Assembly: GCF_001562255.1 (NCBI RefSeq)
Contig: NZ_CP014301.1
Coordinates: forward strand, 4,991,501 to 5,055,500
Direction of reading: 5' to 3'
Length of the DNA stretch: 64,000 bases
DNA from: Bosea sp. PAMC 26642
GTDB lineage: Bacteria > Pseudomonadota > Alphaproteobacteria > Rhizobiales > Beijerinckiaceae
Shown: positions 53,176 to 62,163 of the stretch, one piece after another
How the letters are laid out: the number at the start of each line of letters is the position of its first letter
How positions within the stretch are numbered: the first letter of the stretch is position 1
Program-made: the position numbers and the translations under genes
The notes under the pieces: generated by a model
What the model was told of the DNA's origin: nothing
Seen by the model: the letters and a program-made list of their open reading frames with translations, nothing else
Databases searched by the model: none

Positions 53176-53967
53176 TCAGGCCTTGTCGAGCCCAAGGAAT
53201 CCGGAGATCGCGGCGATGAAGCTCTCGGGCGCTTGCGCCATTGGCGCATGGCCGATACCCGGCAGCTCGACGAGCGTCGCGCCAGGGATCGCAGCCGCCA
53301 GTTGATGCGCCATGTCGGGTGGCGTCGCGGCGTCGAACTCGCCGACCACGACCAGCGTCGGATTCGAGATCGTACCCATCTCGGCGCTCAAATCGAGCCC
53401 CGCCAGCGCCTCACACGCTTGTGCGAAGAAGGCCGGGTTGGTCTTGACCAGTCCGGCGCGGCGCTCCGCCAGGATCGCCGGGTTCGCAGTCAGGAACTCT
53501 TCCGGGAACAGCCGTTTCATGGCGATGTCAACGACGCCTTCCATGCCGTGACCGCGCACGCGCTCGGCCATGATGTGGAACGAGGCCCGGCCCTGATCGG
53601 TGAAGCCGACCCCGGTGCCGGCGAGCACGAGCCGATCGAACCGCTTGCCATGGCGGATGGCCAATGTGCTGGCGACGAAGCCGCCAAGACCATTGCCGAG
53701 GACGTCGGCCTGGTTTCCGAGATCCATCGCGTCGAACAGCCTGGCCAGACGGTCTGCGACGCCTGCGATGGTCGAGCCCGCCGATGACGAGCCGCCAAAG
53801 CCGGGAAGGTCGGGCACAATGACGCGCCGACTACGGGCCAATACCGGCACGACCGTATCGAAAACCGACCGATCGGCCAGCAGCGAATGCAGCAAGATGA
53901 GCGGTTTGCCGGCGCCATGCTCCGCCACGTTCAGGATGGCGTCGTCGATCTGGATCTGAGTCATCAT
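53176..53967 (-). CDS. Alpha/beta-hydrolase-fold protein lacking the serine nucleophile
   Basis: 263 residues with the same fold as the next gene. The family PLILLHSLLADRSVFD and DLPGFGGSSS motifs are present, as are GEFDAATPP and GIGHAPMAQAPESF, which hold the acid and His. The nucleophile elbow reads GNGLGG, with Gly (residue 93) where Ser is expected and Ser93 occurs in the paralogue downstream. The product may be catalytically inactive or use another mechanism, or it may be a partner of the active hydrolase. It begins 42 bases after LivF and precedes the paralogue by 25 bases. Confidence 0.88.
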   Translation of the reverse strand: MMTQIQIDDAILNVAEHGAGKPLILLHSLLADRSVFDTVVPVLARSRRVIVPDLPGFGGSSSAGSTIAGVADRLARLFDAMDLGNQADVLGNGLGGFVASTLAIRHGKRFDRLVLAGTGVGFTDQGRASFHIMAERVRGHGMEGVVDIAMKRLFPEEFLTANPAILAERRAGLVKTNPAFFAQACEALAGLDLSAEMGTISNPTLVVVGEFDAATPPDMAHQLAAAIPGATLVELPGIGHAPMAQAPESFIAAISGFLGLDKA

Positions 53968-54009
53968 GTCCCCGCTTCTGGGTGGTGGTGTCGCATGGCG
54001 TGTCGCATC

Positions 54010-54789
54010 TCAGAACACGCCGAGATGCTGGTCGAGGAGTTGGGGGTCGTCATGGAGTGACGCGACCGACCCGGCGTGGACGACGCGGCCGCTGTTGAAG
54101 ATCACGACGTCGTCGGCGATTTCGATGGCGAGCTTCAGATTCTGCTCGACCAGGACCACGGCGAGGCCTGAATCGCGCACCTGCTTCAGGACCGCTGCTA
54201 CCTCCGCGACGATCTGCGGTGCGAGGCCCTCTGAGGGTTCGTCGAGCAGGATGAGGCGTGGATTGGTCATCAGCGCACGGCAGATGGCCAGCATCTGCTG
54301 CTCGCCACCCGATAGCGATCCGGCAAACTGGCGCTGGCGCTCCTGCAGGCGTGGAAAGGCGGCAAACACCCGCGCCAGCGTCCAGCCCGGCGCATCGCCC
54401 CAGCGCGGCGGACGCGCCGCGACGGTCAGATTCTCGAGCACTGTCAGCGAGGGAAAGATCCGACGTCCCTGCGGCACAAGACCGATGCCGCGATGCGAGA
54501 TCGCCTCGGGTCCTAGCCCCGCCAGGTTGTCGCCAAAGAGCGTGATGCGCTGAGCCCGCGACTGGACGAGCCCGGCGATGGCACCGATGGCGGTTGTCTT
54601 GCCGGCGCCGTTGCGGCCGAGCAGCGCCAGCACGCGCCCGGCTCCAACGCGCAGGGACACGTCGTGCAGCACATGGCTCTCGCCATAGAAGGCGTTGAGG
54701 CCAACGCAGACGAGCGCGTCTGCGGCGACCGGCACTGAAGCCGGGATCGGACGGGCGAGGCTGTCGGTGGGCGATAGGTCAGTGGCCAA
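54010..54789 (-). CDS. livF: Branched-chain amino-acid-type ABC transporter ATPase LivF
   Basis: Second ATPase of a LIV-type importer, 259 residues. Walker A is GRNGAGKTTAIG, the signature is LSGGEQQMLAICRALM and Walker B is LILLDEPSEGLA. The start is a TTG at 54789: the sequence GGGAGGTG lies seven bases before it, while no ATG exists at a sensible position. The gene overlaps the LivG stop region by 11 bases. The residues before the conserved core are not conserved in the family. Confidence 0.9.
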   Translation of the reverse strand: MATDLSPTDSLARPIPASVPVAADALVCVGLNAFYGESHVLHDVSLRVGAGRVLALLGRNGAGKTTAIGAIAGLVQSRAQRITLFGDNLAGLGPEAISHRGIGLVPQGRRIFPSLTVLENLTVAARPPRWGDAPGWTLARVFAAFPRLQERQRQFAGSLSGGEQQMLAICRALMTNPRLILLDEPSEGLAPQIVAEVAAVLKQVRDSGLAVVLVEQNLKLAIEIADDVVIFNSGRVVHAGSVASLHDDPQLLDQHLGVF

Positions 54790-55519
54790 GATACACCTCC
54801 CTCGTCCGGGGGTCGGCCACGACCTCGGCGCGCGAACCCTCGACCACAATCTGGCCCCGCTGCATCAGCGTGATCTTGTCGGCGAAGGCCAAAGCGACGT
54901 CCATGTCGTGCTCGATCATGATGATGGTGACGCTGCGCGGGATCGCCTCGAGCACCTGCTGGACCTGGCTGCGCTCGGCGGCCGACAAGCCCGCCAGCGG
55001 CTCGTCGAGCAAGAGCAGCTTGGGCTGCTGCGCCAGCGCCATGGCGATCTCAAGCCGGCGGCGCTCGCCATAGCTGGTCTCGGAAACCAGGCGCTGCGCC
55101 AGGGGACCGAGCCCAACGAGCCCCAGCACGCGCTCCGCCTCGACCCAGAGCGCGGTGCGGGCGCTAAGCGGTGTGAAGGCCTCGAACCTATCCCGTCGCA
55201 GGCCGGCCAGCGCCATGACGACGTTGTGGGCGAGCGTGTTCTTCGGGAACAGGGTGATGATCTGGTAGGTCCGGGCGAGCCCCAGCTGAGCCCGCTGGTC
55301 GGGCCTTGCAGCGGTGACATCGTTGCCGAACAGGCGGATCTCGCCCTTTGAGACGGAGATGTCGCCGGTGATCAGATTGAACAAGGTGGTCTTGCCGGCA
55401 CCGTTGGGGCCCAGCAGGAGCCGCCGCTCGCCGGGCGAGACCGAGAGCGTCACGTCCTTCACGGCCGGAAGCCCGCCGAAGAAGCGCTGCAGCCCGGTGA
55501 TCTCGAGAGCTGCCGTCAT
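54779..55519 (-). CDS. livG: Branched-chain amino-acid-type ABC transporter ATPase LivG
   Basis: First ATPase, 246 residues. Walker A is GPNGAGKTTLFN, the signature SYGERRRLEIAMALAQ is typical of LivG rather than LivF, and Walker B is LLLLDEPLAGLS. Start ATG 55519 overlaps the LivM stop. Long upstream extension in this frame is a shadow of LivM. Confidence 0.92.
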   Translation of the reverse strand: MTAALEITGLQRFFGGLPAVKDVTLSVSPGERRLLLGPNGAGKTTLFNLITGDISVSKGEIRLFGNDVTAARPDQRAQLGLARTYQIITLFPKNTLAHNVVMALAGLRRDRFEAFTPLSARTALWVEAERVLGLVGLGPLAQRLVSETSYGERRRLEIAMALAQQPKLLLLDEPLAGLSAAERSQVQQVLEAIPRSVTIIMIEHDMDVALAFADKITLMQRGQIVVEGSRAEVVADPRTREVYLGH

Positions 55520-56508
55520 GAATTGTGCTCCGCGGTCAGGGGAGCCGGGACAGACGCGGCCGGCCTGCGCCAGCGCGCGGTCAGGCGGCGGCTCCAGCGC
55601 GCGACGCCCGGCACCAGCCCCTCGGGCACGAACAGCACGATCACGACGAAGACGACGCCAAGCAGCATGACCCAGCGTGTGACGTAGACGCTGGCGACGT
55701 TCTTCAGGATCAACACCAGCGCTGCCCCCACGACGGGGCCAGTCAACGTGCCGGCACCGCCGGCGATCACCATCAGGAGGGTCTCGGCTGAGGTCGTCAG
55801 GTGCAGCGCCTGCGGGCTGACAAACTGGTGGTAGTAGGCATAGAGCAGGCCCGCCACGCCGCCCCAGACGCCAGCGTAGACGAAGCTGATCCACTGAATG
55901 AGCGAGACGTTGTAGCCGAGCGCGCGCATCCGGCGCGGTTGGTCGCGCGTTCCCGCCAGACTCTGGCCGAAGGGCGAGCGCGTGAAGCAGGCGATGGCGA
56001 GGAAGGCCAGCGCGAAGACGATCAGCACAAGATGGTAGAAGCTGGTCGCCTGGGCGAGGTCGATGCCGAAGGGCTGCGGTCGCTTGAGGCCGCCGAGTCC
56101 GTTGTCGCCGCCGGTGAAGCTCACCCAACGGAAGGCAAGACCCCACAGGATCTGGCCGAGCGCCAGTGTGATCATCAGGAAGCCGAGGCCTGTGGCGCGC
56201 AAGGCGAGATAGCCAAAAAGCATTGCCAGGAGCAGCGTGCCGCCGAGCGCGATGCAAAGCCCCGCAAGATGCCCGAACCCGGCATGGGCGGTGGCGTAGA
56301 TCGTCAGATAGGCGGCGGCCCCCATATAGGCGGCGTGGCCGAGCGAGGTCAGGCCGCCGAAGCCCACGAGTAAATTGAGGCTCATCGCCAGGATCGAGGC
56401 AATCAGGATCTGACTTGCCAGGTTGACATAGTAGTCGGAGCCTATCGCTGCCGGGAGGAGCGCAAGCCCGATGACGGCGGCGAGCGCCAAGGCGATCGGG
56501 CGGCTCAT
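55516..56508 (-). CDS. livM: Branched-chain amino-acid-type ABC transporter permease LivM
   Basis: Inner-membrane permease, 330 residues, starting at ATG 56508 with the 4-base overlap to LivH. Helices and the LivM marks SLNLLVGFGGLTSLGHAAYMGAAAYL and FGQSLAGTRDQPRRMRALGYN (coupling loop) are clear, as is AGGAGTLTGPVVGAALVLILKN. LIV-type systems also carry aromatic acids, amides and urea, so the name does not fix the substrate. Confidence 0.92.
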   Translation of the reverse strand: MSRPIALALAAVIGLALLPAAIGSDYYVNLASQILIASILAMSLNLLVGFGGLTSLGHAAYMGAAAYLTIYATAHAGFGHLAGLCIALGGTLLLAMLFGYLALRATGLGFLMITLALGQILWGLAFRWVSFTGGDNGLGGLKRPQPFGIDLAQATSFYHLVLIVFALAFLAIACFTRSPFGQSLAGTRDQPRRMRALGYNVSLIQWISFVYAGVWGGVAGLLYAYYHQFVSPQALHLTTSAETLLMVIAGGAGTLTGPVVGAALVLILKNVASVYVTRWVMLLGVVFVVIVLFVPEGLVPGVARWSRRLTARWRRPAASVPAPLTAEHNS

Positions 56509-57365
56509 GCCAGCCTCCGGCCAAGCAGGCCGGATGGGCGCAGCGTCAAGACGAGCACCATCGGCAGGAACAGGATGACATAAGCAAGATCGGGCAGCAG
56601 CGCTTGGCCGTAGCTGTAGATGAACCCGATGATAAGGCTGCCGATGAAGGCGCCGGTCAGGCTGCCGGCGCCGCCCAGGATGACCACGACCAGCGCCAGC
56701 GGCAGCATGTCGGAGTCGAGGCCGGGATAGACCGAGAGGATCGGCCCGGCCAGAACGCCACCGGCGCCCGCCAGCACAGAACCGAGGCAAAACACGGTGG
56801 TGAAGAGAAGCGATGTGCGGATGCCCATGGCGCGTGCCATGTCCATGTCGTCGACACCGGCGCGGATCATCGCGCCGAGACGGCTGCGCTCCAGCAGCAG
56901 CCAGAGCGCGACCGCCAGCGCGACCGCCACCGCGACAACGAAAAGGCGGTACTTCGGGAAGGCGACGCTGCCGAAGCGGTACACGCCCTCGAAGCCCGGC
57001 GGCATTGGCACGGGACGCGGATCGCCAGACCAGAGCCAGAGGCAGCCGTCGGCGATGATGAAGGCGATGCCAAGCGTCACCAGCACCTGCGCCAAGGGCT
57101 TGCCGCTGAGCCGGCGCAAGACCAGCCGTTCGACGATGCCGCCTAGCACGCCGACCACGGCCGCTCCCGCCAGCACCGCAAGCCAGAAGTTGAGCCCGGC
57201 ATCAAGTGCCGCCAGCCCGACATAGGCGCCGAGCATGAAATAGGCGCCGTGGGCAAGGTTGGCGACGCGCATCAGCCCGAAGATCAACGAGAAGCCCGCC
57301 GCCAGGATGAAGAGGAGCGAGCCGAACGCAAGCCCGTTCAGGCCCTGGATAATCCAGAAATTCAT
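56505..57365 (-). CDS. livH: Branched-chain amino-acid-type ABC transporter permease LivH
   Basis: Inner-membrane permease, 286 residues. The opening NFWIIQGLNGLAFGSLLFILAAGFSLIFGLMRVANLAHGAYFMLGAYVG is strongly conserved. The coupling loop region GAMIRAGVDDMDMARAMGIRT and the GGAGSLTGAFIGSLIIGFIYSYGQALLPDLA end are standard. It begins 24 bases after the binding-protein gene. No stem-loop intervenes. Confidence 0.93.
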   Translation of the reverse strand: MNFWIIQGLNGLAFGSLLFILAAGFSLIFGLMRVANLAHGAYFMLGAYVGLAALDAGLNFWLAVLAGAAVVGVLGGIVERLVLRRLSGKPLAQVLVTLGIAFIIADGCLWLWSGDPRPVPMPPGFEGVYRFGSVAFPKYRLFVVAVAVALAVALWLLLERSRLGAMIRAGVDDMDMARAMGIRTSLLFTTVFCLGSVLAGAGGVLAGPILSVYPGLDSDMLPLALVVVILGGAGSLTGAFIGSLIIGFIYSYGQALLPDLAYVILFLPMVLVLTLRPSGLLGRRLA

Positions 57366-57389
57366 CGCTCCCTCCCAGCCGGCACCCGC

Positions 57390-58622
57390 TCAGCGCGCGA
57401 TCGGCTCGGGGTTGCCGCGGCCATAGACCGCGCTCTTGAGGAATGCCTCGGGCTTCCACGTCCAGAACTGGCTGACAGCCGGATAGGTCTTCAGCACGAC
57501 GTTCTGCAGGCGGCCGTTCTTTTGCTCGACCTTGCGGATGGTGATGTCCATCAGCGGTTGGCCGAGCTCGTCGATCTTGACCGCGCCATAGGGGCTCTCG
57601 CTGATCTTGACCTCGCGTAGCGCCTTGATCAGGGCATCCTTGTCGTCGACCTTACCCTTGAGCTGGTCGACGGCGCTGGCGAGGAACTCGCAGGCCATAT
57701 AGGCGCCGACGGTATAGTAGCCGGGATCGGCCTTGTACTTGGCGCGGATCGCCTCGACGAACTTGGTGTTGGCGGGAGTCTGGATCGCGGCGCTGTACCA
57801 GCCCGATGAGATCACGCCTACGGCCTCGGAGCCCATGCTCTTGAGCACCCCCTCGTCGACCGTCGTCATCGCGCCGATCACCGGCTTGGTGCTGCCGTAA
57901 TTTTTGTACTGGCCGAGGAACTTGATGCCGTTACCGCCGGCGAAGGCAGCAAAGACCGCATCGACGTCGGGGTCGAGCTGGGTGACGTAGGAACCATAAT
58001 CGGCGGTGTTCAGGGGCGGCCAGAGCTTCTGGACGACCTTACCGCCATTCTCCTCGAAGACCCGCTGGAAGCCGGCCGCGATCTCGTGCCCGAAGGCGAA
58101 GTCGTCGGCGATGATGGCGATCTTCTTGTAGCCCAGCTCCTTGGCGACGTATTCGGCCAGCGGGTGATGCGCCTGGGCGGAGGTGCCAACGGCCCGCACG
58201 AACCAGGGATTGGGCTTGCGCTGCGTCAGATCCTCGGCGGCTGCCGAGGGCGAGATGATCGGGATCTTGGCCTGGCGGATATAGTCGTCGATGGCCAGCG
58301 CTTCGAAGGCGGCCAGCGGCCCGATCAGCACATCGACCTTGTCGCGCTCGACCAATTCCTGCGCCTTGGTCTTGGTCAAAGCGGGCTGGCCGGCGGTGTC
58401 GGCGGTGACGACTTCGACCTTGCGGCCACCCATCATGCCGTTGCGCTGGTCGATGCAGAGCTGGAGGCCTTCCTCCATCTGACGGCCGCCGGCGGCGAGG
58501 GCCCCGGAGCGGACGGTCATGAATCCGACCTTGATCGGGCCCTGTCCCTGGGCCTGAGCGGCCTCGATGAGGAACCCGACCGAAAGCGCGGCGAGCGAGA
58601 CGGTAGCAGTGAGCTTCAGCAT
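57390..58622 (-). CDS. LIV-type ABC transporter substrate-binding protein
   Basis: Periplasmic binding protein of the LivK/aliphatic-amide/aromatic-acid type, 410 residues. A signal peptide ends near AAQAQG. The mature chain has IKVGFMTVRSGALAAGGRQMEEGLQLCIDQRNG, a stretch typical of the family, then VDVLIGPLAAFEALAIDDYI and FVRAVGTSAQAHHPLAEYV. Start ATG 58622 has GGGAGGAATT upstream. Given neighbouring hydrolases, an aldehyde dehydrogenase and a dioxygenase cluster, an aromatic or lactone-forming compound is a reasonable guess for the ligand. Confidence 0.92.
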   Translation of the reverse strand: MLKLTATVSLAALSVGFLIEAAQAQGQGPIKVGFMTVRSGALAAGGRQMEEGLQLCIDQRNGMMGGRKVEVVTADTAGQPALTKTKAQELVERDKVDVLIGPLAAFEALAIDDYIRQAKIPIISPSAAAEDLTQRKPNPWFVRAVGTSAQAHHPLAEYVAKELGYKKIAIIADDFAFGHEIAAGFQRVFEENGGKVVQKLWPPLNTADYGSYVTQLDPDVDAVFAAFAGGNGIKFLGQYKNYGSTKPVIGAMTTVDEGVLKSMGSEAVGVISSGWYSAAIQTPANTKFVEAIRAKYKADPGYYTVGAYMACEFLASAVDQLKGKVDDKDALIKALREVKISESPYGAVKIDELGQPLMDITIRKVEQKNGRLQNVVLKTYPAVSQFWTWKPEAFLKSAVYGRGNPEPIAR

Positions 58623-58649
58623 ATCAAATTCCTCCCAAAACTTGTTTCG

Positions 58650-58666
58650 TGATACTTTACATATCA
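58650..58666. promoter_or_regulatory. Inverted repeat in the liv/GntR divergent promoter region
   Basis: TGATA, seven bases, TATCA lies 28 bases upstream of the LIV binding-protein start, in an AT-rich region that separates it from the divergent GntR gene. FCD-type GntR regulators bind short inverted repeats like this. The repeat is short, so chance is a real alternative. Confidence 0.35.
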
Positions 58667-58913
58667 TCGCTTATTGGAAGCCTGCATCGCACCGTCCCTT
58701 GGGGGGTGTCAAGCGCTCAAACCATGTTCACATTCGGGGTGCATGGGCTGAATTTGCAATAAAGCATTGAATTAAATGGCTTATGTTGCTCTATTATCGC
58801 TTACCGATGATCGGGCGCTCTCCTGTCGCGGGGCTCTCACCGTCCGAGTTTTAAGTTGACCTAATATCTCACAGCTCGCATAATGGGGTATCAATGATGG
58901 TTTCAGAAAGACG

Positions 58914-59549
58914 ATGAGACGGACCGAAATCCACAAGATCATGCGGCAGGATATCCTCACCTGCGCGCTGCCGCCGGGTGCAGAACTGCGCGAGCAGGAA
59001 CTCGCCGCGAAGTTCGCTGTCAGCAAGTCGCCGGTGCGCGAGGCGCTGCAGGACCTCGTCCGCGACGGGCTGGTGATGGTGATGCCGCGCCAGGGCTACC
59101 GCGTCTCGCCGGTCTCGATGGCGGATGCGCACGACATGTTCGCCCTGCGCGAGGTACTTGAGCTCGCCGCCGTCACGGAGGCTGCCAAGACCGCGGGCGT
59201 CGAGATGCTGACCGGGCTCGACCGCTTCCGGACCTTCTCCGACGAAGTCTGGCCCGATTTCGTCTCCTACAACCGCGACTTCCATTGCGAGCTCGCGCGC
59301 TGCTGCGGCAACGCCCGGATGAGCCGCACGACCTGCGACCTGATCGAGGAGATGGACCGACTGGTGCGGCTCAGTGTCAGCGTGGTGCGCGGCCGCGATC
59401 CGCAGAAGCTGGTCGAGGAGCACGCCCGGATCATCGATGCGGTCCAGGAGCGCAACCCCAAGACCGCGGCGGCCCTGCTCAAGGCGCATATGGGCGCCGC
59501 CGAGCGTCGCTTCATGTCCGCCCTCGAATGGTCGGCCGTCCAGGCCTAA
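58914..59549 (+). CDS. GntR-family regulator with FCD domain
   Basis: 211 residues with an N-terminal winged helix (RRTEIHKIMRQDILTCALPPGAELREQELAAKFAVSKSPVREALQDLVRDGLVMVMPRQGYRVSPV) and a C-terminal all-helical FCD domain of the FadR group. The FCD domain contains the metal-binding-type Asp and His pattern (FRTFSDEVWPDFVSYNRDFHCELAR). It is divergent from the LIV-type operon and 26 bases upstream of an aldehyde dehydrogenase, so it probably controls both. Ligands of the family are small organic acids. Confidence 0.9.
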   Translation: MRRTEIHKIMRQDILTCALPPGAELREQELAAKFAVSKSPVREALQDLVRDGLVMVMPRQGYRVSPVSMADAHDMFALREVLELAAVTEAAKTAGVEMLTGLDRFRTFSDEVWPDFVSYNRDFHCELARCCGNARMSRTTCDLIEEMDRLVRLSVSVVRGRDPQKLVEEHARIIDAVQERNPKTAAALLKAHMGAAERRFMSALEWSAVQA

Positions 59550-59575
59550 CCCACAAAAAACTAGGAGGATTCCAG

Positions 59576-61108
59576 ATGACCATTCACGCCCAGCCGCCAG
59601 CCGGTAGCGAGATCGAGACCCACGGCTTGTTCATTGACGGTCGCGAGGTGCCCGCCACCTCGCCCGCCCTGCTCGATGTGCGCAATCCGGCCAACGGACA
59701 GGTCATCGCCCGCATCGCCCATGCCGATGCTGGCGACGTCGACGGGGCGGTCAAGAGCGCCCGCGCCGCCTTCGAGAGTGTCGCTTGGGGGAAGATGGAC
59801 ATCCGCAGCCGGGCGCGGCTGGTCAATAAGATCGCCGACGCCTTCGAGGCTCATCTCGATGAGCTCTATTATCTCGAGACAATGAACAATGGCCGGCCGC
59901 TCAACGAGACCCGCGCCCAGCTACGCCGCCTGCCGGACTTCTTCCGCTACAACGCCGGCTTGGCGCTCTCGCGCCGTGACGCGGTCATACCCGTCGAGGG
60001 CAACTATTTGAACTACACGCTGCGCACGCCGATTGGCGTCGTTGGGAATTGCACGCCCTTCAACCACCCGCTGATGATCATGTGCAAGAGCCTGGCGCCG
60101 GTCTTCGCCTCGGGCTGCACCACCGTGGTCAAGCCCTCGGAATATACCCCGCTGACGACGTTGGCGCTGGCGCGGATCTTCTCCGAGGCCGGCCTGCCCG
60201 ACGGCGTCTTCAACGTCGTCACGGGCCTCGGCCCCTCGACCGGCAAGGCGCTCTGCGAGCATCGCGACCTGAACAAGCTGGTCCTGACCGGCGGCACTGA
60301 AGCCGGTCAGCTCGCCGGCGCACAGGCCGGCCGCAACTTTGCTCACCAGACACTCGAATTGGGCGGCAAGACACCGGTACTGGTCTTCCCGGATTTCGAC
60401 ATCGACCGTGCGGTCAACTATGCCGCCTTCGGCGCGTTCATCGGCGCCGGCCAAACTTGCGTCTGCGGCAGCCGCCACATCGTCCATGAATCGATCTACG
60501 CCGAGTTCGTCGAGAAGCTCGCCGCCAAGGCCAAAACGATCCGCATCGGCGACCCGACCAACCCCGAGACGCAGCTCGGGCCGGTGATCTCCGAGAAGCA
60601 GCGCAACCGCGTCCTCACCTATGTGAAATACGGCCTGGAGGATGGTGCCCGCCTCGTCGCGGGCGGGGAGATCCCCGCCGATCTCGCTGAGAGCGGCGGC
60701 TATTTCGTCCAGCCGACCGTCTTCGCCGACGTCACCGCGAAGATGCGCATCTTCCAGGAGGAGGTGTTTGGACCCTTCACTTCGGTCACGTCCTTCTCGA
60801 CCGAGGCCGAGGCGATCGCGCTCGCCAATGATTCACCCTTTGGCTTGGCGGCAGCGATCCGCACCAATGACATCGCCCGTGCCCACCGCGTCGCGGCCGC
60901 GATCGAATGCGGCATCGTTTGGATCAACGACCACCATCGGCTCGATCCGGCCTCGCCGTGGGGCGGCGTCAAGCTCTCGGGCATCGGCCGCGAATTCGGT
61001 CCAGAATCCTTCGACGATCATTTCGACACCAAGAGCGTCATGATCAACACCGGTGATCAGCCCTTCGACTGGTACCAGGACACCGCGGGCCAGCCGCGGC
61101 TGAACTGA
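59576..61108 (+). CDS. Aldehyde dehydrogenase
   Basis: NAD(P)-dependent aldehyde dehydrogenase, 510 residues. Oxyanion Asn is in PFNHP (N163), the cofactor lysine in VKPSE (K186), the general base Glu in LELGGKTP (E261) and the catalytic Cys in GAGQTCV (C295). The C-terminal block has SPWGGVKLSGIGREFGPESF. AGGAGG precedes ATG 59576. It follows the GntR gene and probably oxidises an aldehyde intermediate from the pathway served by the LIV importer. Specificity cannot be assigned. Confidence 0.93.
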   Translation: MTIHAQPPAGSEIETHGLFIDGREVPATSPALLDVRNPANGQVIARIAHADAGDVDGAVKSARAAFESVAWGKMDIRSRARLVNKIADAFEAHLDELYYLETMNNGRPLNETRAQLRRLPDFFRYNAGLALSRRDAVIPVEGNYLNYTLRTPIGVVGNCTPFNHPLMIMCKSLAPVFASGCTTVVKPSEYTPLTTLALARIFSEAGLPDGVFNVVTGLGPSTGKALCEHRDLNKLVLTGGTEAGQLAGAQAGRNFAHQTLELGGKTPVLVFPDFDIDRAVNYAAFGAFIGAGQTCVCGSRHIVHESIYAEFVEKLAAKAKTIRIGDPTNPETQLGPVISEKQRNRVLTYVKYGLEDGARLVAGGEIPADLAESGGYFVQPTVFADVTAKMRIFQEEVFGPFTSVTSFSTEAEAIALANDSPFGLAAAIRTNDIARAHRVAAAIECGIVWINDHHRLDPASPWGGVKLSGIGREFGPESFDDHFDTKSVMINTGDQPFDWYQDTAGQPRLN

Positions 61109-61112
61109 CGCC

Positions 61113-62135
61113 TCAGTGGCGCGGCGGCACGGTCGAGCCCCGCGCCACCAGCACCGGCTCCGTCACGATCTGCGGCGTCGCCTCTCTGGCGCCGCCGATC
61201 ATAGCGAGCAGCAGGTCTCCGCTGCGCTCGCCCATTTCGCGATGGCTGATCCGGATGGTCGAAAGAGCGGGACTGACCATATCGACCAGGGGCATGTCAT
61301 TGTGGCCGATCACCGAGACGTCGCCGGGACAGGACCGGCCCTGCTCGCGCAAGGCCTCGTAAACGCCGAGCGCCAGAAGGTCGTTGGCGGCGACCACGGC
61401 AGTCGCGTCTGGCCGCCTTGCGAGAAGTTCGCGCGCGGCGGGAAGCCCAGCCTCGCGCGTGAAGGCGGTGGCTTCGACGATGGCGTCTTCCCCCGCCGCA
61501 ATGCCCGCAGCCGCCATCGCCGTGACGAATCCGAGCCGGCGCAATGATCCGGTGGACAGCGATTGCGGCCCCGCGACATGAACGATAGCGCGGTGTCCGA
61601 GCCCGATCAGGTGATCGACCGCCAGCTTCATTCCGGCGACGTCGTCGGACACCACCGAGGGCACCCGCGCCGAAGCCTCGGCACGGTTGACCAGCACGAC
61701 CGGCACCTTCCAGTCGAGGCAGCGCGCCACCGCGTCGTCCCTCAGCGCGACATTGGCCAGCACCAGCCCGTCGACCCGGCGCGCCACCAGCATCTGCAGG
61801 ATGTCGGGCTGCTCCAAGCGGTCGGGCGGCTGGTCAGCGACGATCAGCGCATATCCATGCGCCGCGAGCGTGCGCTCCAGCCCCGATATGATCGGCGAGA
61901 ACACGGGATTGGCGATATCGGGCACGATGATGCCGATGAGCCGGGAGCGCCCGCTCCTCAGACTAGCAGCCGCCGCATCGGGCCGGTAGCCGAGCCGCGC
62001 CGCCGCCTCCAGGACGCGCTTGACCATCGGCTCGCCGAGCCGGTCGCGCTGCATAGGGTCGAGCGCGCGCGACACTGTCGAGGGGTGCACGCCCACCTCC
62101 CTCGCCACGTCCTTGATCGTCGCCAGCCCAGCCAT
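61113..62135 (-). CDS. LacI-family transcriptional regulator
   Basis: 340 residues with N-terminal helix-turn-helix ATIKDVAREVGVHPSTVSRALDP and hinge region DAAAASLRSGRSRLIGIIVPDI, then the periplasmic-binding-like ligand domain (FSPIISGLERTLAAHGYALIVADQPPDR and DATAVVAANDLLALGVYEALRE). It runs convergently with the aldehyde dehydrogenase, ending 4 bases after it. It is divergent from the intradiol dioxygenase with strong operators between, so it probably represses the ring-cleavage genes. Confidence 0.93.
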   Translation of the reverse strand: MAGLATIKDVAREVGVHPSTVSRALDPMQRDRLGEPMVKRVLEAAARLGYRPDAAAASLRSGRSRLIGIIVPDIANPVFSPIISGLERTLAAHGYALIVADQPPDRLEQPDILQMLVARRVDGLVLANVALRDDAVARCLDWKVPVVLVNRAEASARVPSVVSDDVAGMKLAVDHLIGLGHRAIVHVAGPQSLSTGSLRRLGFVTAMAAAGIAAGEDAIVEATAFTREAGLPAARELLARRPDATAVVAANDLLALGVYEALREQGRSCPGDVSVIGHNDMPLVDMVSPALSTIRISHREMGERSGDLLLAMIGGAREATPQIVTEPVLVARGSTVPPRH

Positions 62136-62163
62136 GATCCGCTTGTAGCGGCCGCGCTTGACG

